Both the position numbers and the translations under genes were made by a program. A stretch of DNA of 64,000 bases, taken from assembly GCF_022024115.1 (NCBI RefSeq), contig NZ_CP091792.1, positions 744,001 to 808,000 on the forward strand. The letters are read 5' to 3'. A model generated the notes under the pieces. That model was given only the letters and a program-made list of their open reading frames with translations, did no database searches and was not told the DNA's origin. Of this stretch, positions 25,916-33,256 are shown one piece after another (position 1 is the first letter of the stretch; each line of letters starts with the position of its first letter). The DNA comes from Prevotella communis. Lineage in GTDB: Bacteria; Bacteroidota; Bacteroidia; Bacteroidales; Bacteroidaceae.

Positions 25916-27941
25916 TATCGTCGCATTGGCGGGGCAGGCAAAGACATTCAAGACCATCAAGAACCCCGTGGCAATGGCCTGCGTGAATGTGGCGAACGGT
26001 GAGCTGAAAGCTCGCGAAGTTATATTCAGAGACACAGCAACCACAGTACATTTCACAATGGAGTACTCCAAGGGACAGAGTTTCCAATTTGTCTCATCAT
26101 CCTATCTCATGGACGAGGACGGCAACCGCTACCCGTTGCACTCTGCCGAGGGACTGAAACTCAACACATGGGTGCAGTCACCAGAGAGTGGAATCACCGA
26201 GTTTACCATGCATTTCGCGCCATTACCGAAGAAGATACAGATATTCGACTTCATCGAGGGCGATGGCTCTGGGGCATTCAAACTGTTAGGCATCCACGAC
26301 AAGAAATACAAAATCAAATTCCCAACGATGCAGGAACTCGCCGACGCTAATCCGTGGACGGTGCCACAGGATTGGTTTAAATCCGACACGATTACTATTA
26401 AAGGGCGCATTGAGGACTTCAACGCTGAACAGTTAGGATTTGACATGCTGCACTGCTACTACGAGGATGAGTTCGAAAAGGAGGATGCCGTGCAGGTACT
26501 CAACATTGCACCCGACGGTACATTCTGCAAGAAGTTCAAAATCAGCTATCCCTTCCGGCAACTGTTCTGGACCAAGGAAGCGAAAACACAGTTCGACGAA
26601 ATTCCATTCTTCGCCCGTCCGGGCGAGACCATTGACATCACCGTCAAGAAAGACAATCAAGGTAGGTACGTTTGCGTCTATAACAGCGGCAGCAGCCACG
26701 ACGTGGAGCGGTGGTTGCACACCGACGACTACAGCGATGTATTCAGACCGCTTTCTTCTTTTAAAGGTAAGTTGGAGGATGCTAACAGCCAGGCCGAAAG
26801 CGTCTGGCAGAATGCAATGTACCGCCTACAGACGGTGAGCCGCCGCGAGCATTACACGCCGATGGAGATGCAACTGGCACTGGCCGACATACAGGCGAAC
26901 TTCATAGAACGTTATTTGTCATACGTCGACAACTATGCAAGTGACTTGGTAAAATATGAGGAGCGAGACGGAAAATGGAGCGAAGAGATACTTGACAGCG
27001 TGGAGTACGAGAAGATTTACGACGCCAAGAACTACTACCCGCTGCACCGCATCGACTTTGATAATCCGCTGCTTCTCGCGAATCAGGATTTCCACTTTAC
27101 GCTCAACCACATTCAGTTTGCCAATTATGTCAGAAACCGCCAGTACAAGGGGCTTATGGACGAGAACGGCGGCATGGAGACAAACTTTAAGAACTACTCC
27201 GCAGCTCTCAGCAACTACCTCTCAGCCCTCCGCGACCTTATGGGAACTGACAAGGACAATATGATGGTGCAGCTGTGCGCCTACAAGGATATGCTGTCAG
27301 ACTTCGATAACTGGGTTGACGATGAAATTCTGAATCAATGGCAACCCAATGACACGACTATTACCGAAGCTAGAAAAAAGGAATATATAGAGAACTGGCC
27401 TACACGCAACAAGATGCTGTCGCTCTATCTCGCAACCTTCACCAACCCCTATATCCACCAGAAGGCCGAGCAGTTCTGTGCTTACAAGAAGTCGCAGACC
27501 AACCTCGCTACGCCCCTCCCTGACGCGCCGATGGCCGACCTTATCCGCTCACTCTGCACCAAATATCCAGGCAAGATTCTGATGATTGACTTCTGGGGTA
27601 TGAGTTGCGGCCCTTGCCGTGGTGCTATCCAAGCAAGTAAGGAACTACGTGCCGAGATAGCCAAACGCGACGATGTGAAACTTATATTCATTGCTGGGGA
27701 GCGCACTGCCGATGGCAGCGACGCCTACAAGCAGTACGTGGCCGAATGGTTATCTAATGAAGAGACCGTCTGTGTAACCAATGCCGACTTCACCCGCCTG
27801 CAAGAGTTGTTTCGCTTCAATGGCATTCCACACTACGAGACCATCACCCCCGACTGCCGCCGCGTCCGCGATGACCTCCGCATAGATGGATATGACTACT
27901 TCGATTACAAACTTCAAAGGTTATTAGATAAACTCAAATAA
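25881..27941 (+). CDS. Large exported protein with C-terminal thioredoxin domain
   Basis: This 686-residue protein has the same signal sequence as its neighbour, then a beta-rich N-terminal region (residues about 20-260; VIFRDTATTVHFTMEY, FCKKFKISYPFRQLFWT, FFARPGETIDITV). A long helical middle follows (about 280-540), and the thioredoxin domain starts near residue 545. The redox motif WGMSCGPCRG is at about 572-581, followed by LIFIAGERTADGSDAYKQYV and a cis-Pro-like GIPHYETI. The pattern resembles the large TlpA-like proteins of Bacteroidetes with a carbohydrate-like sandwich at the N-terminus. It is the last gene of the sigma operon and is followed by a terminator (27992-28016). Confidence 0.8.
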   Translation: MNKQTIITILLAIVALAGQAKTFKTIKNPVAMACVNVANGELKAREVIFRDTATTVHFTMEYSKGQSFQFVSSSYLMDEDGNRYPLHSAEGLKLNTWVQSPESGITEFTMHFAPLPKKIQIFDFIEGDGSGAFKLLGIHDKKYKIKFPTMQELADANPWTVPQDWFKSDTITIKGRIEDFNAEQLGFDMLHCYYEDEFEKEDAVQVLNIAPDGTFCKKFKISYPFRQLFWTKEAKTQFDEIPFFARPGETIDITVKKDNQGRYVCVYNSGSSHDVERWLHTDDYSDVFRPLSSFKGKLEDANSQAESVWQNAMYRLQTVSRREHYTPMEMQLALADIQANFIERYLSYVDNYASDLVKYEERDGKWSEEILDSVEYEKIYDAKNYYPLHRIDFDNPLLLANQDFHFTLNHIQFANYVRNRQYKGLMDENGGMETNFKNYSAALSNYLSALRDLMGTDKDNMMVQLCAYKDMLSDFDNWVDDEILNQWQPNDTTITEARKKEYIENWPTRNKMLSLYLATFTNPYIHQKAEQFCAYKKSQTNLATPLPDAPMADLIRSLCTKYPGKILMIDFWGMSCGPCRGAIQASKELRAEIAKRDDVKLIFIAGERTADGSDAYKQYVAEWLSNEETVCVTNADFTRLQELFRFNGIPHYETITPDCRRVRDDLRIDGYDYFDYKLQRLLDKLK

Positions 27942-27991
27942 CAATTCGTGCCCCATTCACTTTATGTCAAACTTTCAAAAAAACAGTAAGG

Positions 27992-28016
27992 ATTATGGAG
28001 AACCCATAATTTTTTT
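27992..28016 (+). terminator. Terminator after the sigma operon
   Basis: ATTATGG / CCATAAT stem with an AGAAC loop and seven following T residues. It lies 50 bases after the last thioredoxin-like gene. Confidence 0.8.
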
Positions 28017-28080
28017 AACATAGACTGTACTCTCGTCATTTATCTTTTATCACGCCAAAACGACGCCAAAATAGGAAAAG

Positions 28081-28122
28081 AAAAATCTCCAAATTGTTGA
28101 TTTTTCAACGACTTGGAGATTT
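28081..28122 (-). terminator. Terminator after tRNA-Val
   Basis: On the minus strand AAATCTCCAA ... GTTGA-AAAA-TCAAC ... TTTGGAGATTT forms a long two-part hairpin ending in a T run, starting 7 bases past the tRNA 3' end. Confidence 0.85.
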
Positions 28123-28128
28123 GTTTTG

Positions 28129-28202
28129 TGTCGACACTTGGATTCGAACCAAGGACCCCCACCATGTCAAGGTGATACTCTAACCAACTGAGCTATGCCG
28201 AC
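28129..28202 (-). tRNA. tRNA-Val(GAC)
   Basis: The 74-base minus-strand sequence folds as a cloverleaf: acceptor GTCGGCA / TGTCGAC, D-arm GCTC-AGTTGGTTA-GAGT, anticodon stem TCACC / GGTGG around TTGACAT (anticodon GAC, valine), variable loop GGGTC-like, and T-arm CTTGG-TTCGAAT-CCAAG. The discriminator base is A and no full CCA is encoded. Its promoter (28222-28229) and terminator (28081-28122) are both visible. Confidence 0.96.
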
Positions 28203-28221
28203 CTTTTTTCTAAAGCGGGTG

Positions 28222-28229
28222 CAAAGGTA
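28222..28229 (-). promoter_or_regulatory. Promoter of tRNA-Val
   Basis: TACCTTTG on the minus strand, 20 bases upstream of the mature tRNA 5' end. Confidence 0.7.
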
Positions 28230-28240
28230 CGAATTTAAAT

Positions 28241-28268
28241 TGAGATTTGAGGTTTGAGGTTTGAGATT
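28241..28268. repeat. Four 7-bp tandem repeats
   Basis: The units TGAGATT, TGAGGTT, TGAGGTT, TGAGATT lie directly upstream of the tRNA promoter, in the gap between it and the ATPase promoter. Confidence 0.85.
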
Positions 28269-28346
28269 TTTCGCGTTGAATAAGATATTTAACATTTCTT
28301 TGAGAAAAATCTGTGCGCTGATAGAGCCTGTATCGGAAAATAGTTG

Positions 28347-28354
28347 TATATTTG
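28347..28354 (+). promoter_or_regulatory. Promoter of the ATPase/DUF4435 pair
   Basis: TATATTTG on the plus strand. A start about 7 bases downstream rules out the upstream in-frame ATG at 28344 and supports the ATG at 28380. Confidence 0.7.
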
Positions 28355-28379
28355 CGACATAATTAAAAATCTGAAGACT

Positions 28380-29222
28380 ATGCAGAAGTACGCAGATTAT
28401 ATCAAGAAGATTGAGATTGATTCGCTGTGGAGTGGTAAGAAGCACATTGTGTGGGAACTGGATCCGCATGTAAATATCCTGAGTGGTATCAATGGCGTTG
28501 GTAAGAGCACCATCCTGAATAAGGTGGTGAAGGGACTTGCTGCTGGTGGCGAGTTTCCCAGTCACATGCTGAAGGGTGTCCGTCTGGAAGTGATGCCCGA
28601 TGAATGCAAGTGGATTCGCTATGATATGATTCGTTCCCTTGACTCGAATCTGTCGCAGGCATTTACGGAGAGCGATGGCTTTGTACGTCAGGCGCTGACT
28701 GCCTTGGCCGGGGTAGGGGGCGGCTCTCTGCTCGATATCCAGCTCTATAATCTGCAACGCAAATATCTGGATTATCAGGTAAATATAGGCAATCGTATCA
28801 TCGAACAGCTGCAGCAGGGGCATGCGGATGCAGCCCAGCAGCTGTCGCAGAAGAAGACGCGCTTCCAGGATATGGTCGACGAACTCTTTGCTGAGACGGG
28901 TAAGCGTATCGTCCGTACAGAGAACGAGATCCGCTTCACGCAGATTGGCGAGGTGTTGGTGCCTTATCAGTTGTCGAGTGGCGAGAAGCAGATGCTGGCC
29001 ATCCTGCTCACCGTCCTGGTGCAGGACGATCAGCCTTATGTCCTCTTTATGGACGAGCCAGAGGTAAGTCTGCACCTGGAGTGGCAGAAACGGTTGATTG
29101 ACCTGGTCATGGAGCTGAATCCTAATGTGCAGATTATCATGACCACCCATTCGCCTGCCGTGGTGATGAACGGTTGGGCAGATCGTGTAACTGAAGTGAG
29201 CGAGATTACTGTCAATGGCTAA
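28380..29222 (+). CDS. ABC/SMC-like AAA ATPase, AriA-like
   Basis: From the ATG at 28380 the protein is 280 residues. It has Walker A GINGVGKS (37-44), a Q/coiled-coil-like middle (residues about 110-165), signature LSSGEKQMLAIL (about 197-208), Walker B YVLFMDEPEVSLHLEW, and an H-loop MTTHSPAVVMNGW. This is the compact AAA_21/AAA_15 type, found as the ATPase of overcoming-lysogenization-like and PARIS systems. The stop overlaps the start of a DUF4435 gene by 8 bases, a pairing that defines PARIS (AriA/AriB). An ancient house-keeping pair in this lineage is the alternative, since base composition is like that of its neighbours. Confidence 0.85.
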   Translation: MQKYADYIKKIEIDSLWSGKKHIVWELDPHVNILSGINGVGKSTILNKVVKGLAAGGEFPSHMLKGVRLEVMPDECKWIRYDMIRSLDSNLSQAFTESDGFVRQALTALAGVGGGSLLDIQLYNLQRKYLDYQVNIGNRIIEQLQQGHADAAQQLSQKKTRFQDMVDELFAETGKRIVRTENEIRFTQIGEVLVPYQLSSGEKQMLAILLTVLVQDDQPYVLFMDEPEVSLHLEWQKRLIDLVMELNPNVQIIMTTHSPAVVMNGWADRVTEVSEITVNG

Positions 29223-30231
29223 CCGGCTGATAGACAATATAGATAGTCGTTACTTCGAGGCGGCCAATGCCTTGAGGGGTAAGTCGGCGCGACGTAGAAT
29301 CGTGGCTTATGTCGAGAGCTATGATGATATCTATTTCTGGCGTACGGTGCTCAGTCGTTTCGAGAACGAGAAACGCTATTTCGAGGTGATGCTGCCTTCG
29401 AAGATGAACCTGACGCGAGGCAAGAAGTCGGTGCTGATGAATTTTGTGGGCGAACATGTGGGGCCTGATATGATAGCCTGTGTGGATGCCGACTTCGACT
29501 ACCTGATGCAGGGCGCCACGGAACAGTCGCGCCGTGTCATCAATAGTCCTTACGTATTCCATACCTATGTCTATGCCATCGAGAACTACCAGTGCTATGC
29601 GCCCTCGCTGCATGATGTCTGTGTGGCTGTGACGCTCAATGACCATCGTATCTTTGACTTCGAGGACTATTTCCGCCAGTTCAGCGAGGCCTGTTTCCCG
29701 CTCTTTGTCTGGTCTGTCTGGGCTTATCGCACAGGGCATCACGGACGCTTCTCCCTGTCTGATTTCAATCGTGTCATCGACCCAGGTGGCTTCACGGTTC
29801 AGAATCCGGGTGTGTCCATTGCCAATATCCGTCGTAAGGTGGGTACCAAGATACGTGAACTGCAACGCCAGTATCCCAATAATAAGGAGGCTTACCTGAA
29901 GGTGAAGAATGATATCCAGGCTCTAGGCGTCACGCCTCAGACTACCTATCTCTATGTGCAGGGCCATCATCTTTTTGATACGGTTGTCAGTCCTATCCTT
30001 ACCAAGGTGTGTAATATCCTGCGTCAGGAGCGTCAGAACGAGATATACTATTCTCAGGCTCATCGCACTCAGAAGCGCAATGAGATGTCGTGCTACGAGA
30101 ACTCGCAGCAGGATGTCAAGTCAATGCTCAAGAAAAATGTAGGCTATCAGCACTGTCCTCTGTTCTTGCAGTTGCAAGATGACATAGCTGATTTCTTGGG
30201 AAAGCCCCAAAGCAGCGAGGCAACAGAGTAA
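29215..30231 (+). CDS. DUF4435 TOPRIM-like protein, AriB-like
   Basis: The 338-residue protein begins its conserved part with RRRIVAYVESYDDIYFWRTVL, where E34 matches the TOPRIM glutamate. DMIACVDADFDYL follows, whose Asp pair (D91, D93) matches the TOPRIM DxD. It continues VFHTYVYAIENYQCY, a block typical of DUF4435. In PARIS, AriB is the effector nuclease released by the ATPase when a phage anti-restriction protein is sensed, and it cleaves host tRNA. Here it is translationally coupled to the ATPase. No mobile-element gene flanks the pair; a tRNA gene lies just upstream on the other strand. The family call is fairly secure; the defence role is inferred. Confidence 0.82.
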   Translation: MANRLIDNIDSRYFEAANALRGKSARRRIVAYVESYDDIYFWRTVLSRFENEKRYFEVMLPSKMNLTRGKKSVLMNFVGEHVGPDMIACVDADFDYLMQGATEQSRRVINSPYVFHTYVYAIENYQCYAPSLHDVCVAVTLNDHRIFDFEDYFRQFSEACFPLFVWSVWAYRTGHHGRFSLSDFNRVIDPGGFTVQNPGVSIANIRRKVGTKIRELQRQYPNNKEAYLKVKNDIQALGVTPQTTYLYVQGHHLFDTVVSPILTKVCNILRQERQNEIYYSQAHRTQKRNEMSCYENSQQDVKSMLKKNVGYQHCPLFLQLQDDIADFLGKPQSSEATE

Positions 30232-30324
30232 CTGTGTCACATTTTTGAAATAAATGACAAAAGATGAAACTTTTTGCATCATTCTTGCGTCTAATGTATA
30301 GAAAACTTATTAAAGAATACGATT

Positions 30325-30642
30325 ATGATACTAACAACAACTCCACAGATTGAAGGTCAGACCATCCGCGAATACAAGGGTGTGGTGACTGGTGAAACGA
30401 TTATTGGTGCTAACTTCGTGAAGGATTTCTTTGCTGGCATACGTGACATCGTTGGCGGTCGTGCTGCCAGTTATGAGCAAGTGCTCCAGGAGGCAAAGGA
30501 GACCTCGATGCGTGAGATGATGCAGCGTGCACAGGCTATGGGTGCCAACGCCATCGTGGGCATCGACATAGATTACGAGACAATAGGGGCTTCAGGTTCT
30601 ATGCTGATGGTTGCCACCAGTGGCACAGCCGTGGTTATTTAA
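30325..30642 (+). CDS. YbjQ/UPF0145 family protein
   Basis: The 105-residue protein matches the YbjQ (UPF0145, 'heavy-metal-binding') family along its entire length. The landmarks are the N-terminal [61 protein letters not shown] and a C-terminal [10 protein letters not shown]. The family forms a pentameric ring; its physiological role is not settled. It is 93 bases after the DUF4435 gene, with no obvious link to it. After its stop the strange repeat block of 30.65-31.1 kb begins. Confidence 0.93.
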   Translation: MILTTTPQIEGQTIREYKGVVTGETIIGANFVKDFFAGIRDIVGGRAASYEQVLQEAKETSMREMMQRAQAMGANAIVGIDIDYETIGASGSMLMVATSGTAVVI

Positions 30643-30685
30643 TGTTTTTCACCTTGCTCTCATCTAACAACCGCACTTCCCTCGC

Positions 30686-30805
30686 TTTAGCCATACTGCA
30701 GTCTGCTTCTAGCCTCGTTCGTGAGTGCTCCACGGAGCAGCCTAGAAGCAGGCTAGGAGCAGCCTAGGAGCAGAGTGATTGCTGCCTAAGAGCAGGCTAA
30801 AGCAT
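30686..30805. repeat. CTAG-rich 11-bp repeat block A
   Basis: The right half has seven consecutive 11-bp units from 30729: TCCACGGAGCA, GCCTAGAAGCA, GGCTAGGAGCA, GCCTAGGAGCA, GAGTGATTGCT, GCCTAAGAGCA, GGCTAAAGCAT. The left half (30686-30728) runs in the same 11-bp rhythm in the complementary sense (TTTAGCCATAC, TGCAGTCTGCT, TCTAGCCTCGT). The block can thus fold on itself around TCGTGAG. Confidence 0.88.
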
Positions 30806-30827
30806 TTTTGACAGTAAAGTAATAAAG

Positions 30828-30909
30828 AAATTCTCTAGAGAATTTTGTCCTTACTAAGTGATATAGCATTTGCAACTTAGTTATACAGGGAATAATTCTC
30901 TAGAGAATT
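30828..30909. repeat. Pair of CTCTAGAG palindromes
   Basis: AAATTCTCTAGAGAATTT (30828-30845) is a perfect 18-bp palindrome, and AATTCTCTAGAGAATT (30894-30909) a perfect 16-bp one, with centres 65 bp apart. Between them lies a third, looser inverted repeat, ACTAAGT ... ACTTAGT (30853-30881). Confidence 0.92.
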
Positions 30910-30978
30910 TTCTTGCTATCATATACAAGGCAGATTGAAAGTCAGTAATATCGTTTTTGTTTCTAGGTAAATCTTCTC

Positions 30979-31106
30979 TTACTCTAGCCTTACTCTAGCC
31001 TTACTCTAGCCTTACTATAGCCATACTGCTGCCTTACTCTAGCCTTACTCGTGAGTATGGCTAGAAGCAGCCTAGAAGCAGAGTGATAGCAGTCTGAAAG
31101 CAGGCT
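30979..31106. repeat. CTAG-rich 11-bp repeat block B
   Basis: Left half: units of 11 bp from 30979, TTACTCTAGCC three times, TTACTATAGCC, ATACTGCTGCC, TTACTCTAGCC. A CGTGAG turn follows, then the complementary half from 31059: GGCTAGAAGCA, GCCTAGAAGCA, GAGTGATAGCA, GTCTGAAAGCA, GGCTAA. Units of the right half are shared with block A. The 498-base gap between ybjQ and the fructokinase gene (30643-31140), where two operons end face to face, holds blocks A and B and the palindromes and no supported gene. Confidence 0.9.
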
Positions 31107-31140
31107 AATGGAGTGTACTGATTCGTTTAGAACTGATGTG

Positions 31141-32025
31141 TTATATCTTGGCAATCAGCGTGTCAGGGTATTTGGGCATAGCGCCATTCTGTGTGCAGAC
31201 ATAGGCACTGACCTCTACAGCTATGCGGTGAGCAGCCTCTAAGGGTTTGCCGTTGAGGATGGCTGCGCAGAACGAGCCCGTGAACGAGTCGCCAGCACCT
31301 ACCGTGTCAGCAACGGTCACCTTCGGCGTCTCCTGGAAAGACGTCAGACCAGGCGCAAAGACGTACGAGCCATTGGTGCCACACGTCAGAACCAGCATCT
31401 TCAGCTTATATTCTGCCAGCATCTTCTCGCAGATGCCACGCATATCCAGATCGTCATAGCCATACATGCGCTTGATGACAACCAATTCTTCATCGTTAAT
31501 CTTCAGGATGTTGCAGCGCTTCAGCGACTCCTCAATGACATCCTTGGTATAGAACTGCTGGCGCAGATTGATATCGAAAATCTTCAGGCAGTCCTCTGGC
31601 GTGTTGTCAAGGAACTGGCGGATGGTAGCCCATGAAGTGACATTGCGCTGAGCCAGCGAACCGAAACAAACGGCACGGCACTGACGGGCAATCTCTGCAA
31701 TTTCTGGTGTGTAGGGAATGTTGTCCCATGCCACATTCTCCTTGATCTCATAGGCAGGAATGCCATCGCCTGATAGCGTAACCTGTACTGTACCGGTAGG
31801 ATAGGCCACGCGTGGCATCAGGTAATTTAAGTGATGTTCCTTCAGTGCTTCGATGGTTTCTTCTGCCAAATCGTCTTGACCCAAGGCACTGATAGCTACT
31901 GTCGGCAGTCCAAACTGTCCAGCATGATAGGCAAAGTTGGCGGGTGCACCACCCAGTTTCTTACCTTCGGGAAGAACATCCCATAAAGCCTCACCGAGAC
32001 CTACTACAAATCGTTTCTGTTCCAT
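31141..32025 (-). CDS. PfkB-family sugar kinase, probable fructokinase
   Basis: The 294-residue kinase has the PfkB features: GLGEALWDVLPEGKKLGGAPANFAYHAGQFG at the N-terminus (residues about 9-39), a middle FDINLRQQFY, and the ATP/anion-hole motif VADTVGAGDSFTGSF with the catalytic Asp near residue 244. The N-terminal pattern GEALWD with GGAPANFA is typical of bacterial fructokinases. It phosphorylates fructose produced by the neighbouring GH32 enzymes. It is 4 bases after the transporter gene and is the last gene of the left arm of the fructan locus. Confidence 0.9.
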   Translation of the reverse strand: MEQKRFVVGLGEALWDVLPEGKKLGGAPANFAYHAGQFGLPTVAISALGQDDLAEETIEALKEHHLNYLMPRVAYPTGTVQVTLSGDGIPAYEIKENVAWDNIPYTPEIAEIARQCRAVCFGSLAQRNVTSWATIRQFLDNTPEDCLKIFDINLRQQFYTKDVIEESLKRCNILKINDEELVVIKRMYGYDDLDMRGICEKMLAEYKLKMLVLTCGTNGSYVFAPGLTSFQETPKVTVADTVGAGDSFTGSFCAAILNGKPLEAAHRIAVEVSAYVCTQNGAMPKYPDTLIAKI

Positions 32026-32029
32026 TGTC

Positions 32030-33193
32030 TTATGCGGTTTTTAATTGTTTGATATACGTAAAGAGGTAGATGACGCCAACAGCCATGACCAACACGGCTC
32101 CTGCCTGTCCCATAGCGTCGCTCATGAAGCCCATCAGCAGCGGGAAGATGGTGCCACCAAACAGTCCCATTATCATCAGACCGCTCACCTCGTTCTGTTT
32201 CTCAGGCATCGACTCCAAAGCGGTAGCGAAACACATGGAGAAGACATTCGAGTTGCCGTAACCCACCAGGGCTATGGCAGTATAGAGCATCCACTGCTCA
32301 GTGCCGACGAACAGTCCGCACATCGACAGGGCCATCATGGCGATAGAGATGGTGAAGAAGGTGCGCATCTTCAGTACGCGGAGGAAGAACGAACCCGTCA
32401 GACAGCCCAGGGTACGGAAGATGAAGTACAGACTTGTGGCAAATGCCGCCTCGTTGAGCGTCATTCCCAGGCGCTCCATCAGAATCTTCGGTGCGGTAGT
32501 GTTAGTACCTACGTCAATACCCACATGACACATGATTCCCAAGAACGATAAGAGGACGATAGGTGTTCCCAGCAGTTTGAAACACTCTACAAAGGTCGAC
32601 GGCCTGCCCTCAATGGGTGGCTCCTCGATAGGTGTTACGAAGAGCAGCACCGTAGACAGGATGCCCACCACGAAGAAGATGCCGAAGAGCACGCGCCAGT
32701 TCAGTCCGAACTCAGGAATGACCTGTGTAGCGCCCCACATAGCCAGATAAGGTGCCGAGAAGGAGGCAATAGCCTTGATGAACTGACCAAAGGTCAGCGT
32801 TGCTGCCAGGTTGCCGCCACCCATCACCGTTGATACCAGCGGGTTCAGCGAGGTCTGCATCAGTGCGTTGCCGATGCCCAGCAGTGAGAAGGCGATAAGC
32901 ATCAGTGTAAACGTCTCGCCAAACAGTGGCAAGAGTAGCGACACGACAGTCACCCCCAGTGACAGCAGTACAGTCTTCTTACGACCAATCTTGTTCATTA
33001 GCATGCCCGTGGGTACGCTGAAGATGAGGAACCAGAAGAATACTAGCGATGGCAGTACGTTGGCTACCGAGTCGCTCAGTGCGAGGTCTTCTTTTACATA
33101 GTTGGAGGCAATGCCCACCAAGTCCACGAAGCCCATGCAGAAGAAGCAGAGCATCACGGGAATCAGGTAAATTGTTTTGTTTTGCTTAGTCAT
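32030..33193 (-). CDS. FHS/MFS sugar:H+ symporter, probably fructose
   Basis: The 387-residue protein is hydrophobic throughout with about 12 membrane segments. It opens TIYLIPVMLCFFCMGFVDLVGIASNYVKEDL, close to the FucP/GlcP (FHS) branch of the major facilitators. Typical loops are PTGMLMNKIGRKKTV after segment 2, NALMQTSLNPLVSTVMGGGN in segment 5 and SMPEKQNEVSGLMIMGLFGGTIFPLLMG in the second half. It lies between a GH32 gene and a fructokinase gene, so it most likely carries fructose across the inner membrane. The 63-base gap before it is A/T-rich with repeated TCTTAAC. Confidence 0.88.
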   Translation of the reverse strand: MTKQNKTIYLIPVMLCFFCMGFVDLVGIASNYVKEDLALSDSVANVLPSLVFFWFLIFSVPTGMLMNKIGRKKTVLLSLGVTVVSLLLPLFGETFTLMLIAFSLLGIGNALMQTSLNPLVSTVMGGGNLAATLTFGQFIKAIASFSAPYLAMWGATQVIPEFGLNWRVLFGIFFVVGILSTVLLFVTPIEEPPIEGRPSTFVECFKLLGTPIVLLSFLGIMCHVGIDVGTNTTAPKILMERLGMTLNEAAFATSLYFIFRTLGCLTGSFFLRVLKMRTFFTISIAMMALSMCGLFVGTEQWMLYTAIALVGYGNSNVFSMCFATALESMPEKQNEVSGLMIMGLFGGTIFPLLMGFMSDAMGQAGAVLVMAVGVIYLFTYIKQLKTA

Positions 33194-33256
33194 AATATTT
33201 TATAATTATCAATTCTTAGCTGTTAGCTCTTCACTATCTTTCTTAACTCTTAATTT

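Noticed and set aside
28167..29237. Long open frame on the minus strand across the ATPase gene and the tRNA
   Set aside because: It is the shadow of the ATPase gene, runs into the tRNA-Val sequence, and has no plausible protein composition or start signal.
30686..31106. 11-bp repeat blocks considered as a CRISPR array
   Set aside because: Units are 11 bp, contiguous, without spacers, and in two orientations; no cas gene is present.
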